Shown here piece after piece: positions 42,678-52,813 of a stretch of DNA of 64,000 bases. The notes below the pieces were generated by a model. That model was not told where the DNA came from and searched no databases. It saw only the letters and a list, made by a program, of their open reading frames with translations. The position numbers were made by a program, and so were the translations under genes. This stretch comes from Hamadaea tsunoensis DSM 44101 (GTDB lineage: Bacteria; Actinomycetota; Actinomycetes; Mycobacteriales; Micromonosporaceae), in NCBI RefSeq assembly GCF_000428945.1, contig NZ_AUAX01000018.1:186001-250000 (forward strand). The letters are read 5' to 3'. Within the stretch, counting starts at the first letter, position 1; each line of letters starts with the position of its first letter.

Positions 42678-42716
42678 TCGAACACAAATCACGTTCGCTA
42701 CTAGCATGATCGAACA
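42678..42716. promoter_or_regulatory. Probable DeoR operator region
   Basis: TCGAACA occurs at 42678-42684 and 42710-42716, 32 bp apart (three helical turns). The first forms an inverted repeat with GTTCG at 42693-42697. The region immediately precedes the DeoR-family gene and would allow autoregulation of the DeoR-MFS operon. Confidence 0.5.
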
Positions 42717-42722
42717 AGGATC

Positions 42723-43508
42723 GTGTTTAATGCGCTGATGGGCAGCCCTGACCGCTGGAAGCAGATCGTCGACGCCGTACGCGCCGCCGGCCGCTGCACC
42801 GTCGCCGAGCTGATGGAGCTGACCGGCGCGTCCGACATGACGATCCGCCGGGACCTGGAGGCGCTGGCCGCTCAGGGCCTGCTCGAACGCTACCGGGGCG
42901 GCGCGCGCAGCCTGATCCTGCGGGGCGACGAACCGCCGTTCGCGCTGCGCGTACAGGAGGGGCTGGAGCTGAAGCGGCGACTGGCCGCGCAGGTCGCCCA
43001 GCTGATCAGCGACGGCGAATCGGTGCTCCTCGACAGCGGGACGACGTGCCTGGAGGTGGCGCGGGCGCTGGCCGGACGACGGCTGACGATCATGCCGCTG
43101 TCCCTGCACGCCGCGAACGCCCTCACCGGCGCGGCCCAGGTACGCCTCCTGCTGCCGGGCGGCGAGCCGCGGCCGGGAGAGCTGGCGCTGACCGGGCCGC
43201 TGACCGAGGCGTCGATCGCCGCGCTGCGCTTCGACACGGCCGTGATCGGCTGCTGCGGCCTGACCGCGCAGAGCGGTCTGACGGCCTACGACCTGGCCGA
43301 CGCGGCGGTCAAGCGGGCCGCGATCGCGGCGGCCCGCCGAGTGATCGCGGTCGCCGAGGGTACGAAGTTGACGCGCACGGCGCTCGCGGTGGTGGCGCCG
43401 GCCGCGAGCATCACCACGATCGTCACCGACGACGGCGCGCCCGCCGCCGCGACCGAAGCGCTCGCCGGTGCGGGCGTGACCATCCAGACCGTCAGGACAG
43501 AGGCATGA
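42723..43508 (+). CDS. DeoR-family transcriptional regulator
   Basis: 261 residues. N-terminal DeoR winged helix: RWKQIVDAVRAAGRCTVAEL, TGASDMTIRRDLEALAAQGL, ERYRGGAR. C-terminal sugar-phosphate sensor domain (DeoRC): SVLLDSGTTCLEVARALAGR, FDTAVIGCCGLTAQSGLTAY, DAAVKRAAIAAARRVIAVAE and TKLTRTALA. GTG 42723 is only 3 nt from its AAGGA; ATG 42738 is an alternative start. It overlaps the MFS gene (ATGA), so it probably responds to a phosphorylated form of the sugar or nucleoside that the transporter handles. Confidence 0.9.
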   Translation: MFNALMGSPDRWKQIVDAVRAAGRCTVAELMELTGASDMTIRRDLEALAAQGLLERYRGGARSLILRGDEPPFALRVQEGLELKRRLAAQVAQLISDGESVLLDSGTTCLEVARALAGRRLTIMPLSLHAANALTGAAQVRLLLPGGEPRPGELALTGPLTEASIAALRFDTAVIGCCGLTAQSGLTAYDLADAAVKRAAIAAARRVIAVAEGTKLTRTALAVVAPAASITTIVTDDGAPAAATEALAGAGVTIQTVRTEA

Positions 43509-44740
43509 CCACGACACCCCGGCCCGTACTCGCCGCGCGGACGGCCACCTACGCCGCCTTCATCGGCTCCGGCTTCGCTTTCGCCAGCTGGGCGGCGCGC
43601 ATCCCGCAGGTGCGCGACCATCTGCGGCTGACCCCGGCCACGCTCGGTCTGGTGCTGCTGTCGCTGTCGGTCGGCGCGTTCCTGGGCGTGACGATCGCCG
43701 GCTGGATCGTCGCTCGGTTCGGCTCCCGGCGCACGGTCATGACGACGGCGATCGCCCTCGGCGGGGCGCTCGCGGTCATCGCCGCCGGCTACACGGTCGG
43801 CGTACCGGTGCTGGCGGCCGGGCTGTTCCTGCTCGGCCTGGCCAACGGCATCTGGGACGTCGCCATGAACGTCCAGGGCACCGTCGTCGAGCGCCGGCTC
43901 GGCCGCTCGATCATGTCGCGGTTCCACGCCGGCTTCAGCGTCGGCACCGTCGCGGGCGCCCTGATCAGCTCGCTGCTGCTGGCCCTGTCCGTCCCGGTCG
44001 GCGCCCACCTGGCCGGCGTCGCCGTGGTCGTCGCGGTCAGCGTCGCGCTCATCAGCCGCGACTTCCTGCCCGACCAGCACGACCCCGAGCCGGTCGCCGC
44101 CGACGGGCCGAAGCAGAGCACCTGGACCGCCTGGCTGGAGCCGCGCACGCTGCTCATCGGCATCTTCGTGCTGGCCTTCACCTTCGCCGAGGGCGCGGGC
44201 AACGACTGGATCAGCGTCGCCGCCATCGACGGCCACGCGCTCTCACCCGTCGCCGGCACGCTGGCCTTCGCCGCGTTCCTCACCGCGATGACCCTCGGCC
44301 GCTGGTTCGGACCGCCGCTGCTCGACCGTTACGGCCGTGTCCCGGTCGTGCGCGGGCTCGCGCTGATCGGCATCGCCGGCACCGCCCTGTTCGTCTTCGG
44401 TCCCGCTCCCTTTTGGGTGTACGCGGGGACGCTGCTCTGGGGTCTCGGCGCCTCGCTCGGGTTCCCGGTGGGCATGAGCGCCGCCGCGGACGATCCGGCG
44501 CGGGCCGCCGCCCGGGTCAGTGTGGTGGCCGCCCTGGGCTACTGCGCCTTCCTGTCCGGGCCGCCCGTCATCGGCTTCCTCGGCGCCCACGTGACCGTGG
44601 TCCGGGCGCTGCTGGTGATCGCCGTCCTGTTCGGCATCGCCGCTCTGATCAGCGGCTCCGTACGCCCGCTGCCGCAGTCCTCTTCCTCGTCGCAGTCTCC
44701 TTCGGCGCCGGACCGCACGGCCGCCGATCGGAGCAGCTGA
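43505..44740 (+). CDS. MFS transporter coupled to the DeoR regulator
   Basis: 411 residues, 12 membrane helices. GFAFASWAARIPQVRDHLRL, GWIVARFGSRRTVMTTAIAL (motif A), LANGIWDVAMNVQGTVVERR and HAGFSVGTVAGALISSLLLA are typical of the YbjJ/FucP-like MFS subgroup found in actinobacteria. Substrate not known; linkage to DeoR suggests a sugar or sugar-like compound. Translation is coupled to DeoR (ATGA at 43505-43508). The C-terminus is a short Ser/Pro-rich tail. A hairpin follows the stop. Confidence 0.9.
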   Translation: MTTTPRPVLAARTATYAAFIGSGFAFASWAARIPQVRDHLRLTPATLGLVLLSLSVGAFLGVTIAGWIVARFGSRRTVMTTAIALGGALAVIAAGYTVGVPVLAAGLFLLGLANGIWDVAMNVQGTVVERRLGRSIMSRFHAGFSVGTVAGALISSLLLALSVPVGAHLAGVAVVVAVSVALISRDFLPDQHDPEPVAADGPKQSTWTAWLEPRTLLIGIFVLAFTFAEGAGNDWISVAAIDGHALSPVAGTLAFAAFLTAMTLGRWFGPPLLDRYGRVPVVRGLALIGIAGTALFVFGPAPFWVYAGTLLWGLGASLGFPVGMSAAADDPARAAARVSVVAALGYCAFLSGPPVIGFLGAHVTVVRALLVIAVLFGIAALISGSVRPLPQSSSSSQSPSAPDRTAADRSS

Positions 44741-44747
44741 CCGGTGC

Positions 44748-44778
44748 GGCCCCGCCCGGCTTTCGCCCGGACGGGGCC
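44748..44778. terminator. Bidirectional hairpin terminator
   Basis: GGCCCCGCCCGG and CCGGACGGGGCC pair at 11 of 12 positions around a 7-nt loop, between the convergent MFS and TolB-like genes. Confidence 0.6.
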
Positions 44779-44784
44779 TCGGTG

Positions 44785-45675
44785 TCAGGGCTGGGGCCGC
44801 CAGCTGGTCGGCGTACCGGTGATGCCGGTGGCCCGGCTCGTGAACGTGGTGGCGTTCATCAACCGCACGACCGGGATCGAGCCCTCGTCGGTGGACTGCG
44901 CCGCGTACGCGACCAGACTGCCGTCCGGCGAGTAGACCGGGCTGGACTCGTTGACCGCCGGGGTGTTGGTGATGTCGGTGACCTTGCCGTTGTTCGCGTT
45001 CACCTTGTACAGATCGCCGCCCGACTCCACGATGATCGTCTTGCCGTCCGGGCTCCACGTCATCCGGTAGGGGTTCCAGCCGGTCTGGTGCGTGAGCTGG
45101 CGGGCCCGGGAGCCGTCGCCCGACGCCGGGTAGAGCCAGATGTTCGGGTTCTCGGTCCACTTGGCCACCGCGACCGTGCGGCCGGTGGGAGCCCACTCGC
45201 TGACCAGGTTGTTGAAGTCGCCCGGCGCCGTGATCGTGCCCCAGCGCACCGACGGTCCCAGCGGGCTGAGCGTCCAGATGTCGGCGTCGGACTCGAGCGA
45301 GATCAGATCACCCCGCGGCGACCAGCGCGGGAAGGACGGCGCCGACGGGCCCTCGACGATCTCGGTCGCCCCGGTGCCGTCGGCGTTGGCGATGTCGACC
45401 CCGTCGCAGCAGCCCGGCGACACGAACACGAACTTCGTGCCGTCGGGGGAGTAGTCGGGGCCGGCGTACCAGAAGAGGGTCAGGTGCAGGTCCTGCTTGT
45501 CCGTCCCGTCCGGACGGACGCTGGACAGGGTGGCCCAGCTGTTCGGGTCGTACCCGGTCGGGTCGAGCACCAGCAGGCGCCCGCCCGGCGAGGCCGGTGC
45601 CGGGGCGGCCGAGGCGGCGGGCGCCAGGCTCAGCGCCAGGGCCACACCGGCGAGGATCGCGATCGTTCTGCGCAT
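44785..45675 (-). CDS. Secreted TolB/WD40-like beta-propeller protein
   Basis: 296 residues from ATG 45675 (GGGAGGAAAA upstream); a start 36 nt further upstream would precede the ribosome binding site and was rejected. Signal peptide to about residue 24 (PAASA). The mature chain carries PD40/TolB-type repeats: PDYSPDGTKFVFVS, PRWSPRGDLISLES, SEWAPTGRTVAVAKW, MTWSPDGKTIIVES and PVYSPDGSLVAYAA, making a propeller of five to six blades. A CC pair in VSPGCCDGVD may form a vicinal disulfide. Probably an extracellular binding protein; partner unknown. Confidence 0.87.
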   Translation of the reverse strand: MRRTIAILAGVALALSLAPAASAAPAPASPGGRLLVLDPTGYDPNSWATLSSVRPDGTDKQDLHLTLFWYAGPDYSPDGTKFVFVSPGCCDGVDIANADGTGATEIVEGPSAPSFPRWSPRGDLISLESDADIWTLSPLGPSVRWGTITAPGDFNNLVSEWAPTGRTVAVAKWTENPNIWLYPASGDGSRARQLTHQTGWNPYRMTWSPDGKTIIVESGGDLYKVNANNGKVTDITNTPAVNESSPVYSPDGSLVAYAAQSTDEGSIPVVRLMNATTFTSRATGITGTPTSWRPQP

Positions 45676-45770
45676 TTTTCCTCCCGCACATAGAGATGTC
45701 GGTCCGAACACCTCGGCGGGGGCCGATGGGTTGCGAACTGTCGCCGGTCCGACAGTCCTTCGTCCGGCTG

Positions 45771-46553
45771 TTACTCCTCCAGGAGAGCCCGGAGCAGTTC
45801 CTCGGGCGTTTCCAGCTGCGGCAGGTGGCCGCTGCCGGGCAGGATCGTCAGGCGGCTGCCCGCCACCGCGTCCGCGTACGCCCGGGCGTGGGCGGTGTCG
45901 ACGATGCGGTCGCTCGCACCCCAGACGATGTGGACGGGCAGGTCGAGCCCGCGCAGCCGGTCGAGCAGCGTCGGATCGGCCATCGCCGGCCCGGTGTACG
46001 CGAGCAGGGCCAGCACGTCCGGACTCGGGCCGTTGCCGCCCGCGGCCGGTGGCCGGGGTGCCCGGGCCGGGTCGTGCCAGGCGTGCGCGGCGAGTTCGGC
46101 CGGGGTCAGCGTGGCGACGTCGGGGACCGGGTGGCCGTCGACCACGGCACCGACCGCGTCGATCAGCATGAGGCCGGTCACCCGGGGGCTGCCGAGCAGG
46201 CCGATCTCGGCCGCGAGCCAGCCGCCGAACGAATTGCCGACCACCGTCACCCCGGTCAGGTCGAGCCGGTCGAGCAGGCCCGCGTACGCCTCGGCGAGGC
46301 CGGTGACCGACGCGAGGCCGGCCGGCCGGGGCGTGCCCGCGAAGCCCGGATGCGTCGGCAGCAGTACGCGTGACCGCGCGCGCCCGGCCAGCAGACCGGC
46401 GAACCCGGCCATGGTGGCGACGCCCCCGCCACCGTGCAGCAGAAGGTACGGCCGGCCGGCGTCGGGCTCGGCCGAAGTGAACTCGTCGGCGGTGAATTCG
46501 ACGGCGGTGAACTCGACGGTGCCGACGGCGGGCAGGTCGATGGTGGTCTGCAC
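45771..46553 (-). CDS. Alpha/beta hydrolase under MarR control
   Basis: 260 residues: PYLLLHGGGGVATMAGFAGL, LLPTHPGFAGTPRP, nucleophile in VTVVGNSFGGWLAAEIGLLG, HIVWGASDRIVDTAHARAYA (acid) and LPGSGHLPQLETPEELLRAL (histidine). Residues 14-28 are three copies of EFT(A/S)x encoded by three 15-bp units, an expansion in the N-terminal strand. It is divergent from the MarR gene at 46641 with a palindrome in between. Substrate unknown; the MarR pairing suggests a hydrolase for a toxic ester or lactone. Confidence 0.88.
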   Translation of the reverse strand: MQTTIDLPAVGTVEFTAVEFTADEFTSAEPDAGRPYLLLHGGGGVATMAGFAGLLAGRARSRVLLPTHPGFAGTPRPAGLASVTGLAEAYAGLLDRLDLTGVTVVGNSFGGWLAAEIGLLGSPRVTGLMLIDAVGAVVDGHPVPDVATLTPAELAAHAWHDPARAPRPPAAGGNGPSPDVLALLAYTGPAMADPTLLDRLRGLDLPVHIVWGASDRIVDTAHARAYADAVAGSRLTILPGSGHLPQLETPEELLRALLEE

Positions 46554-46594
46554 GGCTGTCCTCGATTCCGGGAGGGGTGTACCTGTATCAGGAA

Positions 46595-46606
46595 CCTTAA
46601 CTAAGG
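46595..46606. promoter_or_regulatory. Candidate MarR operator
   Basis: CCTTA-AC-TAAGG in the 87-bp gap between the hydrolase and MarR genes, within an AT-rich stretch. TAGACT at 46630-46635 ends 5 nt before the marR ATG, with no Shine-Dalgarno sequence, so the marR mRNA may be leaderless. Confidence 0.5.
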
Positions 46607-46640
46607 AAGCTTATATACGCAAGCTGAGTTAGACTGAGGC

Positions 46641-47075
46641 ATGCCGCACCGCCGCGCCGACGTCGCCCTCGCCGTGAAACGCCTGCAGCACCGCCATCAC
46701 CGCGCGCTGAGCGCCGCGCTGGCGCCGCTCGGCCTCTCCCTCGTGCAGTGGGACACGCTGCGGCATCTGCACCGGGAGCCCGGCGCCTCGCTGCACGATC
46801 TCGCCGAGCTGACCTTCCAGACGGACCAGTCCTTCGGGTCGCTCGCCGTGCGGATGGCCGACCGCGGGCTGATCGAGCGCGTACCGGGGCCCGGCCGCGC
46901 GGTGAAGCACCGGCTCACCGACGAAGGGGAACGCGTACGCGCGGCGGGGCAGCACCTGGTGGACGGAGTTCTGGAACGGTCCTTCGACGGCCTGACCGCC
47001 CGCCAGCTCGACCTGCTCGGCGACCTGCTCGACGCCGCGCTCGGCCCGCATCCCACCAGGCCGTTGCCGGAGTGA
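46641..47075 (+). CDS. MarR-family transcriptional regulator
   Basis: 144 residues. Winged-helix MarR fold: LGLSLVQWDTLRHLHREPGA, SLHDLAELTFQTDQSFGSLA, RMADRGLIERVPGPGRAVKH and RLTDEGERVRAAG. MarR proteins act as dimers that lose DNA affinity on binding phenolic ligands or on oxidation. No cysteine is present, which argues against redox sensing. Divergent from the hydrolase gene, its probable target. Its 3' end faces the SGNH hydrolase gene with only 7 bp between stops. Confidence 0.9.
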   Translation: MPHRRADVALAVKRLQHRHHRALSAALAPLGLSLVQWDTLRHLHREPGASLHDLAELTFQTDQSFGSLAVRMADRGLIERVPGPGRAVKHRLTDEGERVRAAGQHLVDGVLERSFDGLTARQLDLLGDLLDAALGPHPTRPLPE

Positions 47076-47082
47076 GCCGGGC

Positions 47083-48258
47083 TCAGTAGCCGATCGCCGT
47101 GGCCGCGACCGACCGCAGATAGGCCGCGACCGGAGCGTTCAGGTACGCGTCCGCGAGCCCGCGCGGCGACTCGTGGAACAGGATCCCGTAGAGCGTCACG
47201 GCGTCCAGGTAGACGGCGGTGTCGTTGGGGTGCTTGCCGTCGGGCACGATGAGGAACGACGGCCCGTGCGCGGCGATGACCGTCTCGAACTCGTCGCCGA
47301 TCGGGGCGACCAGGTTGGGCGTCGTCAGCGCCGCCGACAGGGCGGCGTAGTTCGCGTCGATGGCCGCCTTCGCCTCCGCCCGCGAATCGAACGGGTCGGG
47401 GTTCACCAGGGCCCAGTTCTTGAACAGCACCACCCGGCCGCCCGGCTTGAGGATCCGGGCGAACGTCGGCGCGTACAGGTTGAGCAGGGTGCTCGTGGCC
47501 GTCGGCAGGCTCGTGGCGACCAGCGTGCTGTACTCCTGCAACACGATGACGTCGTAGCGCCCCGAGCCGCTCAGCGCCTTCGCGGCGAACCCGTCCTCCC
47601 ACGTGTGCCGCAGCGTGTACCCGAAGTGGATGACCTTCGTGAGGCGTACCGTGCGGCCTTCGGCGGCGGCGAGGCGGTGCAGCAGCGTGGGTGTGTCCTC
47701 ACGGGTCACGTGGTTCACGGTGCCGAGCAGGCTGTTGCCCACGAACAGCACGTCGACCGGCCGCGTCGCGCTCGCCCGGTCGGTGACCGAGAACCGGACC
47801 GAGAACGGTACGCCGACCGCCGCCCCGCCCGCCCGCGTGCCGGTGTACGCCTGTGCCGTCAGCGTGTACGCGTCCGGCGTCGCCAGCAGTGGACAGTCCA
47901 CGTAATCGTCGCAGAGGAAGAACGGCGCCCGCGACTCGGTACGCCGCAGGCTGTCGCCCTTCGCGCCGGTCAGCGTGAACACGACGCTGCCCGCGTCGAC
48001 ACCGGCCGCCAGGTCCGCCCGGAGGCTGAGCCGCGTACCGGTGAGGCGGGTGAGGTCGACGACGGTTCCGTCCGTCACCGGGCTCAGCCCCAGGATCGGC
48101 GTACGCGTCGCGTTGTTGATCAGCGACACCCCGTTGACGCCCCGCGCGTCTCCCGCGCTGCCGGCGAACACCCGCGGCGTGACCCAGACCAGGGCGGCGA
48201 CACCGACCGCGGCGACCCCGAGCAAGGCCGCGGCGTAGAGCCGGGGACGGTGCGGCAT
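47083..48258 (-). CDS. Exported SGNH/GDSL-like hydrolase
   Basis: 391 residues. An N-terminal hydrophobic helix (about 8-27) acts as signal or anchor. Residues about 40-160 form a beta-rich region with a C(D)DYVDC cysteine pair. An SGNH domain follows: block I VDVLFVGNSLLGT (S176), a mid-domain QEYS segment and block V VPDGKHPND (D340, H343). The usual Gly and Asn oxyanion blocks are less clear. SGNH proteins are extracellular esterases, often acting on acetylated polysaccharides; the target here is unknown. Transcribed divergently from the DUF1684 gene across a 201-bp gap with no other signal than the inverted repeat at the DUF1684 start. Confidence 0.8.
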   Translation of the reverse strand: MPHRPRLYAAALLGVAAVGVAALVWVTPRVFAGSAGDARGVNGVSLINNATRTPILGLSPVTDGTVVDLTRLTGTRLSLRADLAAGVDAGSVVFTLTGAKGDSLRRTESRAPFFLCDDYVDCPLLATPDAYTLTAQAYTGTRAGGAAVGVPFSVRFSVTDRASATRPVDVLFVGNSLLGTVNHVTREDTPTLLHRLAAAEGRTVRLTKVIHFGYTLRHTWEDGFAAKALSGSGRYDVIVLQEYSTLVATSLPTATSTLLNLYAPTFARILKPGGRVVLFKNWALVNPDPFDSRAEAKAAIDANYAALSAALTTPNLVAPIGDEFETVIAAHGPSFLIVPDGKHPNDTAVYLDAVTLYGILFHESPRGLADAYLNAPVAAYLRSVAATAIGY

Positions 48259-48459
48259 CGGTGGCTCCTCGGGCGGGACGGGATCGGGGACCGACCGGGG
48301 AGCGGTGAGCCCCCGGGGAGGTCATGGTCGCGCACTTTGTCAAACGTTCGCGCCCGAGAATCGGAATGCCGACCGTCCGGACGACCGTCATCGTGGACAT
48401 GAGGGTCGGCGCGGGGCAGGCACTAGCAACAAATCCTATGGGACTTGTAGGATATGGCC

Positions 48460-49290
48460 ATGACCACGGACGTACTCGCATCCGATCAGGTCGGCGCCGC
48501 CGACTTCGCCGAGCAGTGGGAAGCCTGGCATCGCGACCACGAGGCCCACCGCGCCGACCCGCACGGCTTCCTCGCCATTACCGACATCCACTGGCTGACC
48601 ACCGAGCCGCAACGGTTCACCGACGCGCCCGGCGCCTGGTCGCTCCGCGGCGACGACATCGTCGTCGAGCTCGGCGAGGGCGAAGAGATCATCGTCGACG
48701 GGGCGACCGTCCACGGCGTACACAGCTTCGGGGTGATCGCCGAACGGGGGAGCGTCTACGCCCGCTGGAAGAACGCCGTCATCGAGGTCGCCCGCCGCGG
48801 CGGGTACGCGATCGTCCGGCCGCGCCACCCGGACAGCCCGGTGCTGTCGGCGTACCGGGGGACGCCGGCGTACGAGCCGGATCCGCGGTGGGTGGTCGCC
48901 GGGCGGTTCGTGCCGTTCACCGAGCCCCGGCCGACGACGGTCGGCTCGGTCGTCGACGAGCTGCGGCACGTGTACGACGCGCCCGGGCGGATCTACTTCA
49001 CGCTCGACGGGCAGACGCACATCCTGACCGCGTTCGAGGGGCACGTCCCGGGCACGCTGAACGTGCTGTTCACCGACGCCACCTCCGGGGTCACCACCTA
49101 CGCTGCCAACCGGTCGCTGCTGGTCGGGCCGCCGGCCGAGGACGGCACGGTGGTGGTGGACTTCAACCGGGCGACCAACCTGCCGTGCGCGTACACCGAG
49201 CACGCGACCTGCCCGCTGCCGCCGGCCGAGAACCGGCTGACGATCGCGGTGGATGCCGGCGAGCGTTACCCGCACGCCACCGCCGCCTGA
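48460..49290 (+). CDS. DUF1684-domain protein
   Basis: 276 residues. DUF1684 landmarks: WEAWHRDHEAHRADPHGFLA, WLTTEPQRFTDAPGAWSL, RHPDSPVLSAYRGTPAYEPD, GRFVPFTEPRPTTVGSVVDE, VLFTDATSGVTTYAANRSLL, VDFNRATNLPCAYTEHATCP and LPPAENRLTIAVDAGE. These proteins have a beta-sandwich fold and unknown function. The ATG at 48460 is preferred over 48454 because GTAGGA is then correctly spaced. ATCCTA (48433-48438) and TAGGAT (48448-48453) form an inverted repeat that includes the ribosome binding site. Confidence 0.88.
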   Translation: MTTDVLASDQVGAADFAEQWEAWHRDHEAHRADPHGFLAITDIHWLTTEPQRFTDAPGAWSLRGDDIVVELGEGEEIIVDGATVHGVHSFGVIAERGSVYARWKNAVIEVARRGGYAIVRPRHPDSPVLSAYRGTPAYEPDPRWVVAGRFVPFTEPRPTTVGSVVDELRHVYDAPGRIYFTLDGQTHILTAFEGHVPGTLNVLFTDATSGVTTYAANRSLLVGPPAEDGTVVVDFNRATNLPCAYTEHATCPLPPAENRLTIAVDAGERYPHATAA

Positions 49291-49300
49291 ACGCACGCTG

Positions 49301-49383
49301 CCAAGATCCCGTTTGGATCAGGTTTTCGCACGTAATCATGGCCCATGATTCGGGTGATTTCCCTGATCCAAACGGGATCTTGG
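49301..49383. repeat. 83-bp perfect foldback element with nested palindrome
   Basis: A 22-bp arm (49301-49322) is repeated exactly in inverted form at 49362-49383. The 39-nt interior itself holds a perfect palindrome, AATCATGG-C-CCATGATT (49334-49350). It lies between the convergent DUF1684 and GH63-like genes, so it may terminate both, but there is no U-tract and the arms are longer than any terminator in this window. It could also be a small mobile (MITE-like) element. Confidence 0.8.
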
Positions 49384-49409
49384 GACCGGCACCGAGCGGA
49401 ACCCCGGCG

Positions 49410-52058
<2,649 letters not shown>

Positions 52059-52116
52059 CCGTCCATCATCGGGGGAGGACGGCGGCGGCCGGGCGGCTTT
52101 GTGAATCCTGCTCGGA

Positions 52117-52788
52117 TCAGGATGCGGTGAGGTCCTTGTCCTCCATCTCCCAGGCGTGGTCCATCGTGTGGAACCCCGTGTGGCGTACCAGGAAGCCGAG
52201 CGTCCACGACCGCATCGGCTTCAGCTCCCCCCGCTGGTAGGCGCGGATCGCCTCGACGTACGCCGACCGGTAGCCGGCGAGCGCCCCGGGTGCGAGGGCC
52301 CCGCCCTCCGGCATGCAGACGCCGACCTTCTTGGCGAAGTCCTCGCTCTCGACGCGGATCGTGTGGCTGATGATCTCGTCCCGCTCGCGGCCGCCGCCGC
52401 GGGGACCTTTGCGCATCTCCGCCGAGACCCGGGCCGCCACCTCGTCGAAGTACGCCCAGCAGCTTCGCATCAGGCCGAGTTTGCGCTCGAGTTCGGCGGC
52501 GTCCATCGGGTCCTGCTCCAGGGCGCTCGCCGTGAACGAGATGCCCCAGAAGTCGGTCGATCCCGCGCCGACCCGGTCCTCGACGATGTCGATGGCCGTC
52601 GCAACGTCGAACTCCTCCGCGAGACCGCTGCGTACGGCGATCGGGCGGTAGCGGCCGCGGTAGGCCGCGAACCGCTCCAGGGCGCCCTCGGGGGTCTTCG
52701 CGCCGCGGCTCCAGCCCGGCCAGTCGACGGCGTACGCGACGGACATCTTGGCTTTCGGGCCGTGTTCCAGGACCACCCGTATCGGCAT
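52117..52788 (-). CDS. DinB-like/HicB-like protein of unknown function
   Basis: 223 residues from ATG 52788 (ACGGAGG upstream). The N-terminus (MPIRVVLEHGPKAKMSVAYA, VDWPGWSRGAKTPEGALERF) resembles the beta-alpha-beta fold of HicB-like proteins. The rest is a four-helix region with separated histidines (DEIISHTIRVES, FLVRHTGFHTMDHAWEM) like DinB-fold metal-binding proteins. DinB proteins often act as thiol-dependent transferases. Family assignment is tentative. It lies 25 bp after the RING-finger gene and 58 bp before the GH63-like gene on the same strand. Confidence 0.65.
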   Translation of the reverse strand: MPIRVVLEHGPKAKMSVAYAVDWPGWSRGAKTPEGALERFAAYRGRYRPIAVRSGLAEEFDVATAIDIVEDRVGAGSTDFWGISFTASALEQDPMDAAELERKLGLMRSCWAYFDEVAARVSAEMRKGPRGGGRERDEIISHTIRVESEDFAKKVGVCMPEGGALAPGALAGYRSAYVEAIRAYQRGELKPMRSWTLGFLVRHTGFHTMDHAWEMEDKDLTAS

Positions 52789-52813
52789 GACGGACCTCCG
52801 TCCGCAGCCTAAG

